Assembly: GCF_933775445.1 (NCBI RefSeq)
Contig: NC_065873.1
Span: forward strand, 28,458,001-28,522,000
Reading direction: 5' to 3'
Length of the DNA: 64,000 bases
From: Argentina anserina
Taxonomy: Eukaryota; Streptophyta; Magnoliopsida; Rosales; Rosaceae
Shown here one piece after another: positions 14,510 to 25,594 of the stretch. A program made the position numbers and the translations under genes. The notes beneath the pieces are model-generated. The model was not told the origin of the DNA. It saw only the letters and a list, made by a program, of their open reading frames with translations, and searched no databases. Each line of letters opens with the position of its first letter. Within the stretch, counting starts at the first letter, position 1.

Positions 14510-14736
14510 TGAAGAGAGAGAAAGAGAAAGAGGAGGTGGTACCTAGTCGGGAGGCGATTGAAATGAGCCCAGAGTTCATCTTCGAAACCGGGTTGTTGGG
14601 CCTCCGGAACATCCGACCGCTTGAGCCGAACCAGAACTTCATTGTAGATATTCACTTTGAGCTTCTGCTTCCGGGTCAAAGCCGGCGAAAAATCCGCTGG
14701 TATGCTACACCGACTCTCCGTGTCTTCCTCCGCCAT
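9695..14736 (-). CDS. STY46: ACT-domain Raf-like dual-specificity protein kinase (STY8/17/46 group)
   Basis: Sixteen exons (14736-14543, 13890-13776, 13627-13512, 13439-13335, 13107-13053, 12810-12700, 12541-12491, 12246-12083, 12005-11901, 11698-11625, 11478-11303, 10930-10835, 10548-10468, 10311-10258, 9995-9861, 9775-9695) join to 1713 nt (570 residues), close to the family size. Known STY8/17/46 kinases are cytosolic and phosphorylate chloroplast transit peptides. N-terminal block: [30 protein letters not shown] domain about 178-240: [37 protein letters not shown]. Kinase domain: nucleotide loop SGSNGDLYQG, VAIKVL lysine, [67 protein letters not shown]. The nucleotide loop lacks the third glycine, as is usual in this group. 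The exon 3/4 junction (short intron 13511-13440) was chosen by phase and is the least certain. An alternative start lies at 14751. Confidence 0.93.
14475..14505. repeat. (GA)n/(CT)n microsatellite in STY kinase intron 1
   Basis: About 31 bp of GA on the + strand followed by a GA-rich, imperfect run to 14533. On the transcribed strand this CT-rich tract starts just after the first 5' splice site at 14542, the same arrangement as in SNRNP25. Confidence 0.93.
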
Positions 14737-17032
14737 GATCACCGCCACCATACAACAAAACGCTGCGTTTCGATCACAAAACTCAAACCCAAGCTGTGGT
14801 CCCTTAAATGCTCCCCTTATATACAGAAACCAAAACGACGCCGGATCACTGAAGTGCGTGTCCTTTCGTGTACGGAAACACAGGAGCCCTGTCTTGTCCC
14901 TCTTAAGCCTTAATCCCACTCCCTCTAATCGTGATTATGTTCCTGGGTTTAGGTTAAGAAGAACAAAAACAAACAGCGGGGATTAAACTAATTAAACCGG
15001 AGCCTGGGGTTGACAACGTTGACGTGGGTTCTTAACAATGCTTTCCTTGCTTATATCACCCTTCACGAAAAAAACACTGCCTTGTTTCTATTTATCGTTA
15101 TTGGAGTAACCCTCCTTAAACTAATGCTTAAACATAATCATGATCCAGTACAGACTAATAGTTTTTGTAAAAATATTAGAATAAGATTCCATCTCCAGCT
15201 TTATTCGTCAATCGCATCACCTGTTGGACCCATTCTATCCTGTCCGGCCAATCGGACCGGAGCTGGATGATCTAATTTCCCACTCAACCAGCTTAAGCGA
15301 ATCATCAGAGAATTGCGTTTGTATTTTATATTTTTTATTAAGCGTGTAACCGTTTGGGTCGTAGTTAAATTAAAGTGGAGCTGAATGTTTTTTCCCCGTT
15401 AGGGTCGACATTTCCAACATTAATCCTAAGACGCAAACTTAGTTGGTGTTATTATTGAGACAAACATACTAATTTCTCTCCGGCTTATGATACAGATCGA
15501 GTGAGATAGCAGACCCCATGTGTCTAGACACTTGTAAACATTACTATATGGTTGATGGATGATGTATCCTGTTAATGGAGATTCATGTGTGTGAACAATA
15601 TGTGGCCCTTCTAAGATCTAACCCTGCCCATCTTTTTGTACTTTGACTGTCACGCACCTCATTAAGGTCCTTTTGGAATCTAAATTAGGGTGAATTATGA
15701 TTTTACACATAAAATTGATACAACGTTGAAGTGATCACTGCGTATAAGTAGTTGAGTTTATAATGAAAGATGTACATTTATTTGTATGTTTGCTCCAGTT
15801 AGTACTTTATTTCTGCTCACTCAACTTTCGGACTATAGATCCATCACTATTCACTCCATTACTGATAGTTACATAATCGCTCTTCAGCTACTTACGACTC
15901 AAGCATTCATGAATGTTCCAAAAGCACGTCTATGTAATCCAGTAACTTTGTACCATATATGTAAGTAATATAACATCAATCTCTGGTGACGTATCTAAAC
16001 GCTCATATGTATGTAGTGGACATTCAACCAATGATTTTAAAAAGTACAACGTCATCAACCATCCACCATCTCTGCTCCCTACAAAACAATCTCAAACAGT
16101 TGTATCCTAATGTGCTTGCTATATAGGAATTGACTACTACAATCAACTATACGAGGGTAAAATGTATTGAGTTAGGGCGATGTGGGCTTTACATGTTCAG
16201 ATTTATAAGTGCTTGTTGGAAATAGACTATTAGTCTTTAACCAGCGAGATTGATGCAAACATGACCTAATATCACAACCCTAAGTTTTTTTTTTTTTGAG
16301 AAACTAAGCATGTATTGTTTATTGCTAAGATAGCCTTAATCTATTGCCGAAAAGAGACTAATCTGGTGGACAAATAAACATGGGCCATGTGGTGAACAAA
16401 CTAATTAGTTAGATTGGGTCATAGGATTTCTATATGCCAGGATGAATTTGGGCCATTACATTTAAGGCTTTTAAGCACATTGGTTTGTTAACTCTGAATA
16501 GCCACCAGAAAAGGTACCGAATTAGAGTCGATCTGAAGTGATCATTGAATCAGAAACCGGAAAAAAAACAACTGAACGGAGTTTTGCTCCGAACTTTCAA
16601 TAAGTTGGAGCACTGATGGTGATTTTGCAAAATAGAAAAGGCTGTTGGGAAGAGGATCGGAGAGAAAAGGAAGTAAATGATGGTGGAGCTGCGCGCATTT
16701 AAAGTGGTTCCTGGGCTAGTAAATGGTGGCGCGCGGTAATTCCAAAACCAACCAAGACAGTGATGATATTCCCCAACTAAGTATTTAAGATGCAGTTGGG
16801 CAATTACACAGTGAGTTACATAAAGCTGTTCGATCACGACAATGGCTTCTTCTATCTCTCACTGTGTAGGGGGTGGTGAGATTCCCTCTCATAAATATTT
16901 GGCTCTGAGTGCTGTGCATGCCCTCGGTTTCATAATGAGCATTCATCGATCACCACCACCACCCATGACAGCCAGAGCGAGCGAGATTCCCTTATTTATT
17001 GTTGAGGCCCTGTGCCTCTGTATCTCTGCAAC

Positions 17033-17074
<42 letters not shown>

Positions 17075-17381
17075 TAGAGACTAGCTTCTATATTACGTAC
17101 GTATGGGGTTGATAGCAAGATAATGAATGCTATGGTCCTTGGCTTAGGGTTTTGGTAGCTCAAGTTTTAAATGCACCCAGCAACGTGCAATAGTAAACAA
17201 CATTGATCTGCGATCTTCTCGCTCCTTCGATCTCTCACTTCCATCCTTAAATATTGCTCCAAGACATTCCCATTCCTCGCTCACACCTCAATATCATCGT
17301 CCTCTCATCGATCATCGTCATTGCCTTCTCTCTTCATTTTTTTTTCTCTCTTCTTCATTGCATTTAACGAACGCTGGGGGC
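14737..17381. other. Long spacer between the STY kinase and the MIR171 locus
   Basis: Holds the kinase promoter/5' leader close to 14737-14950. Further on I see only AT-rich spacer with short open frames that lack codon bias or family motifs. The frame around 16842-17084 runs into a GA repeat and is not convincing as a gene; the area 16800-17380 is better read as the promoter and leader of the miR171 transcript. Confidence 0.45.
17034..17071. repeat. (GA)n microsatellite upstream of MIR171
   Basis: Pure GA run of about 38 bp, 330 bp upstream of the miR171 hairpin on the same strand. Confidence 0.95.
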
Positions 17382-17382
17382 A

Positions 17383-17515
17383 CTTGAAATAGTTCCTGCG
17401 ATGTTGGCCCGGCTCACTCAGGAGAATAAACATACAGCTCAACATTGAGAGATCGATGAAGCCTCAATGTGTTTTTCTGATTGAGCCGTGCCAATATCTC
17501 AGTGCTCTTTCTTAA
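17383..17515 (+). ncRNA. MIR171: MIR171 precursor hairpin (mature miR171 on the 3' arm)
   Basis: The 3' arm holds tgattgagccgtgccaata followed by tc at 17478-17498, the canonical 21-nt miR171. The 5' arm at about 17402-17422 reads tgttggcccggctcactcag, the expected miR171* with a 2-nt 3' overhang. The arms pair with two mismatches and one G-U; the stem continues outwards less perfectly (gttcctgcgat against atctcagtgc) and closes inward through cattgag/ctcaatg around a loop near agatcgatgaag. miR171 directs cleavage of GRAS transcripts (HAM/SCL6/SCL27 group) that maintain meristem and control chlorophyll genes; this is established for the family. A consensus 5' splice site AGGTAAGT lies at 17583-17590, suggesting a spliced primary transcript. 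Confidence 0.95.
17478..17498 (+). ncRNA. miR171: Mature miR171
   Basis: 21 nt beginning with U and matching the UGAUUGAGCCGUGCCAAU-type miR171 sequence. A register shifted by 3 nt (17481-17501) would give the ttgagccgtgccaatatc form also seen in plants. Which end is cut in this species needs small-RNA reads. Confidence 0.9.
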
Positions 17516-19530
17516 TTTTGTCTCTCCCCACGTTTTAGGCGACCAATATTTCAGCCGGCGCTTCCTGCAGATACCGGTAGCTAGGTAAGTATATAACTAT
17601 ATATATCTTCTCAGTTCTCATACCTGTGTATATCGATCTCCTCTCTGTTTTCTTTCTGCAAAATATGCAACATGCAAGTTATTTCCTATAGTTATATATG
17701 TTCGATCTTGATATGATCGAGTTTTCGTGATTAATATCAGATTTGGCAAATATCAAATACTTGTAATTGTGGATAATTCATATGCAAGTATACATACTTA
17801 AGCCTCGGATGGACCTTCAAATTTGACATTTATATACATGCCTCGTTCAAATTTGATCTTACTAGCTATAGAATTTGAATCTTGCTATTTCTAAATATGA
17901 GAAACCAACAGATTGCAGTACTGAATTTGGAGCAGATCGAGTTATATTTTATGCCTAATTTAGAGGTCATATAGTACCTCCCAACTGTAATACTAGTTTT
18001 TTCTACTGCAATATATATTGGAACAAAGCATCATCTTACCATTTCACTGCATAATCTCGTTTAATTAGTCCAATAATATGATTTATATCTGCTTGAAAGT
18101 ACACAATATACAAAGTTGATCCCAAGTTGGGAACCTGATCGTTGAACATTGCACACATAAAACTGGTCATTTACATGAAACACTGCTAGAGTAGTAGTTA
18201 ACAGGACATACTTTCTCGTAATTAGAAATGACTATTACTGGATCGACTTAGGTTGTTCTCTGCATAATCTGGTTGCGATCTTTGCTCACATGTATCACAT
18301 TAAATATGGAGGACAAAGTGGATGAAGCTTAATAACCACGGCTGAAGCATTGATTTTAACCAGCAGTTAGAAGTTCATTCACGTCCTTTGGTAATATTTG
18401 AAGATAAGATTAACCTTTTGGGTACCTCCTATTGGATCTGGCTGGGGAAGGTGAAGACTAAAGAAGAAGTAAATGTGCGAGGGAAGGAGCGTTGGCCACT
18501 CTTTAATTTTAAGGGTGAGGCTTCATATGCATGTTTCTACTCATAACTCAACTGTCGGCTGTTAGCTAGCTTCCTCTTCCATGTAACCAAATTGTGTACT
18601 TCTTGCAATGAGTTGTCGAGTCCAAGCATATGTAATCTTACATGGGGAATTTTGAGTTTGAATTGTATCTTTTTAGTGATTTAAGTTGTTCCAAACTTTT
18701 TGTTTTCTTCTTTCGATTAGAAGTTGTTCCACACTTTGAATCTGATCCCCAATTTTTAGTATATTTTCACTCATCCATGTTGATTATATAAGTGTTTATA
18801 ACCTCGATATATCGAGGTTGCCGTTTGTGGGCTTTATATTTGTCGTTGCAATCTGTCGTGCAAATTGCGCAAGGCTCTTCTATGGGCCTGTAAAAGACAA
18901 ATTTCAAATGGCCCAAAAAAACTGTTAGAATGTGGAGTTTACTTCCATATTTAAGATGTACTTGGTAAAAATCCAATCAATCTAAATTTAAAAGTAGTAC
19001 GTTGAGAGAAAGTGAAAGCAAATGTTTGCTCTAATGGTGAAGACCGTGAAGTCGCCTGGCAATTTTAAGTTTTTAACATATTCACCGTGATGTCCTAGAA
19101 TTTCAATTTTTCGTCATAATGTACCTGTAAGATATGCTAAATACAACCGATTGTAGTCGAACAAGGCTAATGTATAATATCTTTGAGATAACTTTGCCTC
19201 TTTTAAGATGTAATGCAAAGATTGCGCACACTTTGGATAGATTTTTCTCTGAAATGGTTTTTATGTCAAAACTTTAGCCATTCATATTTGTGAGCAGTAC
19301 TCGTACAACAAATTACTTATCCACTTCCACTAGTTTTGACATACTTGTGAAGCTCTCACATTCTTCACCTCACATCACAAAATCCAAGCCATGTCATGGG
19401 ATAGCATCCCACATAGCCAATGAGATCCATCCTCACTAGATAACCCTTGTCCTACCTCATCCCCATTATCACTACCATTCATTCAATCACATATTCCCCC
19501 CACAAATACAAACCACACATCACCAATCCT
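17516..19530. other. Spacer between MIR171 and plastocyanin
   Basis: Contains the downstream part of the miR171 transcript (splice donor at 17585) and then AT-rich spacer. No protein gene is visible. The last 250 bp are the plastocyanin promoter. Confidence 0.45.
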
Positions 19531-19547
19531 TCCCTCCCTATTAAAAC
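19417..19547 (+). promoter_or_regulatory. Plastocyanin promoter elements
   Basis: A CCAAT box at 19417-19421 and a TATA-like ctattaaaac at 19538-19547 precede the plastocyanin ATG by about 220 and 100 bp. Spacing is normal for a leaf photosynthetic gene. Assignment is from motif and position only. Confidence 0.5.
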
Positions 19548-19637
19548 AAACCATTCCTCTCTTCTCCGTTCGTATTTGATCCCCATTAAAGTCTCGAGGC
19601 GACCAACTAGAACACATCAAACACACTACTCTCAACA

Positions 19638-20138
19638 ATGGCCACTGTCACTCCTGCTTCCGTTGCTATCCCCTCATTCACCGGACTCAAGTCCACCGGA
19701 GCAACCAAAGTTGGCGCCACCTCCGTCAAGGTCTCAGCTGCCGTCCCAAGAATGAGCATCAAGTCCTCACTCAAGGACGTCGGTGTTGCAGTCGCTGCCA
19801 CTGCCGCGAGTGCACTCCTCGCCAGCAATGCTTTGGCCATTGAGATCCTTCTCGGAGGCGGTGACGGTTCCTTGGCTTTCGTCCCCAACGATTTCTCAGT
19901 CAGCGCCGGCGACAAGATCGTCTTCAAGAACAACGCTGGATTCCCACACAACGTTGTCTTCGACGAGGATGAGGTTCCCGCTGGTGTTGATGTCGGGAAA
20001 ATCTCCATGAGCGAGGAGGATCTCCTCAACGCCCCAGGAGAGACCTACTCCGTCACCTTGACTGAGAAAGGAACATACTCGTTCTACTGCTCTCCTCACC
20101 AGGGAGCTGGCATGTCCGGCAAGGTCACCGTTAACTAA
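19638..20138 (+). CDS. PETE: Plastocyanin, chloroplast precursor
   Basis: Intronless, 166 residues. Plastocyanin is the blue copper protein of the thylakoid lumen that carries electrons from cytochrome b6f to photosystem I. Residues 1-67 form a bipartite targeting peptide: a Ser/Thr/Lys-rich stromal part, then a hydrophobic lumen signal ([20 protein letters not shown]) cut after ALA. The mature 99-residue domain starts [19 protein letters not shown]. Copper ligands are visible as His104 ([12 protein letters not shown]), Cys151 and His154 (YCSPHQG) and Met159 (GAGMSGK), corresponding to mature His37, Cys84, His87, Met92. The acidic patches that dock cytochrome f are present ([16 protein letters not shown]). 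The GC-rich codon choice is normal for a highly expressed photosynthesis gene. Confidence 0.98.
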   Translation: MATVTPASVAIPSFTGLKSTGATKVGATSVKVSAAVPRMSIKSSLKDVGVAVAATAASALLASNALAIEILLGGGDGSLAFVPNDFSVSAGDKIVFKNNAGFPHNVVFDEDEVPAGVDVGKISMSEEDLLNAPGETYSVTLTEKGTYSFYCSPHQGAGMSGKVTVN

Positions 20139-20583
20139 GTTCTATTTAGTTCTCTGTTTATTCAAAGATCAATGCCTCCTTTTTCTGGGTGGTACAAGAG
20201 CTTATAATAACCGAGACAGTAAATTGACAATGAGAGAATTTGTGAGGAGAACTGTTGAATTATATATCGCCATCGTGTTTGTCTATTTCTTTGTTCATTG
20301 TCTTCATTTCAGCTTGTAGATTTGTGATCCTATTTAGTTACTTCTTTAAAGTATATATGCTACAATTTAAACGAAGAACAAAGTAGTGAAGTATATGAAT
20401 CGGACTATATATACTATTTTGATGTAAATACATTACATGCTATTCCTAAGTTCACTTCCGTTTACTAACACTTTACACTTTTTGTATGTAATTAATATAC
20501 TCAAAACCCTTTCTGGGATCACAGTGTGTTTCCTCGTGAATATATAGATACGAAAAATTGTAGTATCGAGGAGCTTAGTAGAG
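20139..20583. other. Converging 3' flanks of plastocyanin and PLD delta
   Basis: 3' untranslated regions of the two converging genes; AT-rich, no additional gene. Confidence 0.5.
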
Positions 20584-23500
20584 TTAAGTAGTTAGAGCAT
20601 CAGGAAGGGTACTGCGGGCGCCCAAGATCTTACCACCAACATCAGGGAAGCTCTCTCGTCCAGGCAATACGCCTACCTTTCCATTGGCATGAACCTCAAC
20701 CGGGTATTTGATGAGGTGCCCCTGCAGTTGTGCAAATTCCTCGTTGATGAACCTACTCCAGTTATCCTTACCAATGTCGTTCACACGCTTCACACATTCT
20801 AAGTTTTCAGGCTCCCTGAAACAATTCTCAACCATCCCCATGTGTTCTGCCCAAAGTGACATTCTATAACCATACACCTAAAAACATATAAACGAAGAGC
20901 ATAAATGATCAGCTTCATTGCTTCGGATGTTAATCCATATACACTAGAATGACTAGATTGGTTATAGAGCTGCATAGTAGATACCTGGCCATGAGGATGC
21001 CGCTTCTTCTTACCCCATGTGTGTTGCGGTTGATATGCCCCCATGGCTATCTCGGTGTCCCTAGATCCTGCCATAGATCGTTGGTTGATATTCGCAGAGC
21101 CTATTATTACGTATTCATCATCGACTACCATTCCTTTGGCATGTACATAAATCATAAACCGTTGAAACTTTTGGGAGGCAGAGACCTGAAAACCAAATTG
21201 CAATGATTTTTCGATTAGGACACCATTCAAATGCAGCAAGTTAAGTTCGGCATAATTAGAGATAGAAAGGAGTTTAGTATGTCATGATTACATTGTTACT
21301 TGGAGAACCAGTTCTGGAAATTTGGTTAGTTGTAGTGGACAGTGTGCCAGGCAGCTTTTCTCGATTACCAAGACAGAAGAAATTCAGGTAGTCCTGCGGA
21401 TGAGCATTCTCAATATTCATGGATTTCAGCTCTTTTGCTATGATTTCATACATCATTTGCATTGTTTGTCCCTGAAAAAAATATCACCGAGCAAATTTAG
21501 TTGGTAACTGAGTTTGTTGTAAGTTAGCAATTAAGTTATATCATATCCTTAGATGCAACATTTGCAGCTGACCTGCCAAAAGAGAATTTCTTGCACAGGA
21601 GCAGAAGAGGGGGTGCCTTCTGGCCACATTGGTATCACGACATAAACCGCAAATCTCTCATTGGCTCGTATCTTACTAGCAATCTTTAATGCCAACTCCA
21701 TGGGAATTAAATTGTCAGCACCTGTATATGTACCGAGCTCAACTATCAGCATCTCATCTATTGTATAACACTTCTACTATAGTTGATTGAAGAGCATAAA
21801 TAGGAAAAGAATGTATAACCACCTGCTTCTTTGTATGTTGGCCATGCATAAGAAGATCCAAGGAAATACTGATTCTCAATGTATATAAAGTGTTGCGCAG
21901 ATCTGATAGCTTCGACATATGCTGTTTGGATGCTCTTGTCTATAACCAAATTTTTGGCACAACATAGATTCTGCAGTAAAATAGAGTGCCAAGGAACTTA
22001 TTAGATACATGACTCCATTAATTTATCTGTTAATCAAGTTGTTTAAAAATTAAAGAATGTGAGCCAACCTGGTTCTCAGCTTCGAACACATCTTTGGGAA
22101 ATCCTTTCACAGATCCAGAATCTATGGATCGGAAGATCTGTCATATTTAATTCAAAATAGAATAAAGCAAGTTAGACAAAGTACAAAGCTGAGGACTAAT
22201 AGAACTAAGCTTAAAGCATGTGCAGACTGTGATGCAGCAAATGCAAGATATGTGAGCAATATCTAATTATGACCTGAACACTCCAGCTTTGAGGATCATC
22301 TTCATCTGAAACCCGTAAAATAGGATCATCATTGGAACTGTTTGGTGAAGGACTAAGTATCCATGATATGCGCTCCAACTTGATCAAGGCATCGTCATGC
22401 CAACGCGACACTCTTTTGAAGCGTTGCCCCAACTCGGACCACTTTGTGGCTCTTTTCCAACGCTGCTCAAAATTAGTTAGCACGTCGTATGCAGCCGGCC
22501 CTTCAATTTTGCAATGTAGATCATGCCAGGGCTGTCTCGGACCCTTTGAACCCTATGAATTTATGCTTAATACTTTTAGTAATTCTCAATGTCGATCAAA
22601 TTAGCCTCCATACTAAAAACCATTGAGCTAAGTGATCAAGGTGCAGGGTGCCAATTGCCAAAATAGTAATATTACGCACTACAAAATACTCACAGCCAAT
22701 GTGGGATTATGAAAATCACCCTGGAAAACTGTGTCAAGATCGTGAAAAAGCCGATGCTCAGGAGTGTCATAACGACCATCACAGAGGTCCAGACCTCCGA
22801 TAAATGCTGTTATCTTACGATTATTCCCCGAGGCTTGTGTATCCACAATCACACACTTCTGATGATGCGTAAACAAGGTTCCAACGACCTACATTAGTAC
22901 AATGTGACCCAAATTAATTAAACATATTACCAGTAACTCTTTGTTTGAACAAGCAAACAGTTTCATTATAAAATCATTATATACTATCTGATAAAATATA
23001 GCTAATTGAAACAGTGACTGAATCGTGGTATAGAGCATGCCTGTTGCTTGAAAATGCTAAGCTTACTGCTGGCATATCGAGGTGACAGCACGCATGACAC
23101 TGAAGAATGCTTAAAAAACTTGCGAGTTTCTTCGTCATGTGTTTGCATCACTCCAGCCTACACACAATTCGCACCAACAAAATGTCAACCTCACAACCTA
23201 AAATTAAACTAAAACGTACAAGATAACCAAACCAAAACGCACCGTATTGATGAAGAACTTGCTGTGAGAAGTCTTATCATCCCAAACCAGCAACAGAACT
23301 CTCAAGCCTTCCTCAGATTTATACTTCAGCAACTCCCCTAAATTCAAATTGCCGCCGCTGGGCAAGGGCTTACTGGGCTCTCTAACCAGCTTAACCTTGT
23401 GAAAAATGGACCAACCCACAATGTAAACCATATGATGGGCCTCCAGAATTGCATGGCAAATATCCTCCCAGCATTTGCCGTGCTCGAACTTAACGCCGTC

Positions 23501-24157
23501 GTCCAATTCTATGTCCTCCAGCATTCCGTCCGGCACGTGGGCGTCCTGGTACAGCGTCACGTGACCACCTTTCCTCGCCGGGAAATAACAGTTGTCCACG
23601 TTCGAAATGCCGCGCTGATACAACGGGTTGTCCTCGCATTTCGTGAACCTCATTTCCAACTTAACCGCCGCGTCCGGTTTCGGCGGCTTCCCCAGCGGCC
23701 CGATTATCGGGAACCAGTCGCTGATGGTCTCACCGGAGAGGACTCGCTTCGCTGAGACAGACGCCACACCGATTAAATCGGCGCCGAACATGTCGTTGTC
23801 TTTCACGTAAAACTCTACCTGCGACACGGGGTGCGCGAGAGGGATGGTGAAATGCTCGTTCCATTCGGGGTTTTGGGAGTTGGAGATCACGCGCGTGCGT
23901 GCGACGGTAGCTCCGGCGAGGCAGACGGTGACGTAAGGGTCGCTGGTGATGATCTTATGGTGGTGGTGCTGCTGCTTCTGTTTGGCGTTAGCAAATGGCT
24001 TGCGGCAGGCGGAGAAGAACCGTCGGAATCGCTCGGAGAGCATGTCCATGTTGGGCAGAGATCGCGCCTCTATGATTTTCAAGTCAAGGTTGCCGTGAAG
24101 GTGCACCACCAATGGCTCCAAAGCCAGTGTTGGAGTTTCTTGTTTCTCTTCAGCCAT
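20584..24157 (-). CDS. PLDDELTA: Phospholipase D delta
   Basis: Ten exons, 24157-23243, 23157-23041, 22888-22694, 22552-22274, 22137-22069, 21970-21823, 21721-21573, 21471-21292, 21185-20985 and 20877-20584, join in phase to 2547 nt (848 residues). PLD delta hydrolyses membrane phospholipids to phosphatidic acid at the plasma membrane, with known roles in drought, freezing and oxidative stress. An N-terminal Ca2+-binding C2 domain (about 15-170) shows [40 protein letters not shown] and [12 protein letters not shown]. The two catalytic HKD motifs are HHQKCVIVD (about residue 352) and [20 protein letters not shown] (about 699). The PLD delta-type insert with several His residues precedes SDPYV. 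The C-terminus [17 protein letters not shown]... ends LPDALTT. Intron 2 starts with GC rather than GT at 23040-23039. Converges with plastocyanin. Confidence 0.96.
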
Positions 24158-25594
24158 TTGAATTTGATTAACTGTTGAGCGCGAACAATGTAGGCAGAGA
24201 AGGAATTAGCTAGCAGTTGGCCGGAGAAAGATTAAGAAGATTATGAGAACTTATCGGTGTTCCGACTAGCGACGTTGGCTTTGTAGAGAAAAAACGCGGA
24301 GAGACGTAAGTAGAAATGGATTCTTGCTTAAGTTACGTACACCTCTCTCCGACGAAGCCAACGGCGAAGACCGGCGGCGGTAGGAGAAGATCGGCAATAT
24401 GGGCAAGGGTATGGGACTTTTAAGTAATGTGGGGGAGGTTATGGCGTTCTGCGTGGGAACGTGAGGTCTGGTCTGACAGGGTTCTACAAGTAGAAATTGT
24501 GAATCGGAGTAGGGGACACGTGGAGGGTAGTAATACAAAATGAAGCTTGCAATCTAACCAATTTTTGCAATGACAAAGAGATGTTTATAGGTTGATGGTT
24601 GGAACGTCCCTAATTTGAAATTTGATGCTAAGTCCAGCTCTTCTTGACTTTCTTTTATTCTAATTTTCACGTCATCAAATGGCGGCTAATATGACTAATA
24701 AATAGTATTTGTTTGTCGATAATGAAGATGAATTATAAATCAAGAGCATTATTGGACATCATAGTACTCGAGTAAGATTATCTGTGGATTCTATGATTAT
24801 CATGTAAGATTATTGCTATTAGGAGGAATATTTACTTCTGAAAAACAAAATATATATGGACTCTATGAATACGAATCGAAAAGTGAGGTCTTTGGTACAT
24901 AAATGTGATGGATGCTTAAATCCTTTTAATCTGTTTTAAAATTTATATCATGTGATATGCTAACGTTCTGTTGCTGTCATAGCGTTTAGGAAGATGAGCT
25001 GTCTAACCCAATTTAACTAAGTAGCTAGAGGTCTTGGGGATGATTCGCTGACTTGAGAAATTTAGATGGTGATGGCAGTACTTTCTTGGCCCCTTCATCT
25101 CCAGTCAGCTAAAGGCATTCAAACCATACCTATAAGGTATATAGTCTTTTACGACCTTATAATAAGTGACTAAGTGAAAGAAAAGCCATAAAAAGGCCAG
25201 TTCTGGAGTGCTGTCCCATGAAATGATCAAATTTAGGCCAATTCTGATGTAGTAGATTGACCAGGATTATCAAGAGAAATAACATACACAGCAAAAGATG
25301 AATACATACGAAGATACTAACACATTCTTACTGGTCTTATGTTTTCAATATATACACTCCAATTCTAAACCTCTGATGATGAAATTTTATGATTGAGTTA
25401 TCGAGGTCGACTTTTGGTTACTGGTGAAGGAGAAAACAATACCGCTCTCCACAATGCCACCTCCAATTCCAAAATCAACCAAAAATTGTTGATACTTGAT
25501 AATATATAGAAAGCACTATGCCAGGACAAGATAAACACGGCAACTCGATAGTTGCTGTAGTGTGCCGAACAATGAAAAACTTCTGCTCGGCAAA
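24158..25594. other. PLD delta upstream region and MFS gene 3' flank
   Basis: Both flanking genes are on the reverse strand. The first 250 bp should be the PLD delta leader/promoter and contain an imperfect inverted repeat (24271-24364). The rest is AT-rich spacer with no recognisable gene. Confidence 0.45.
24271..24364. repeat. Imperfect inverted repeat upstream of PLD delta
   Basis: The left arm contains cgttggctttgt and cggagagacgtaa; the right arm, read in reverse complement, contains cgttggcttcgt and cggagagaggtgtacgtaa. The arms can fold into a hairpin with an asymmetric bulge. It lies 114-207 bp upstream of the PLD delta start codon, probably in its leader or core promoter. Confidence 0.6.

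Noticed and set aside
16842..17084. 80-residue + strand frame upstream of MIR171
   Set aside because: No family motif, ends in the GA repeat, and lies where the miR171 leader is expected.
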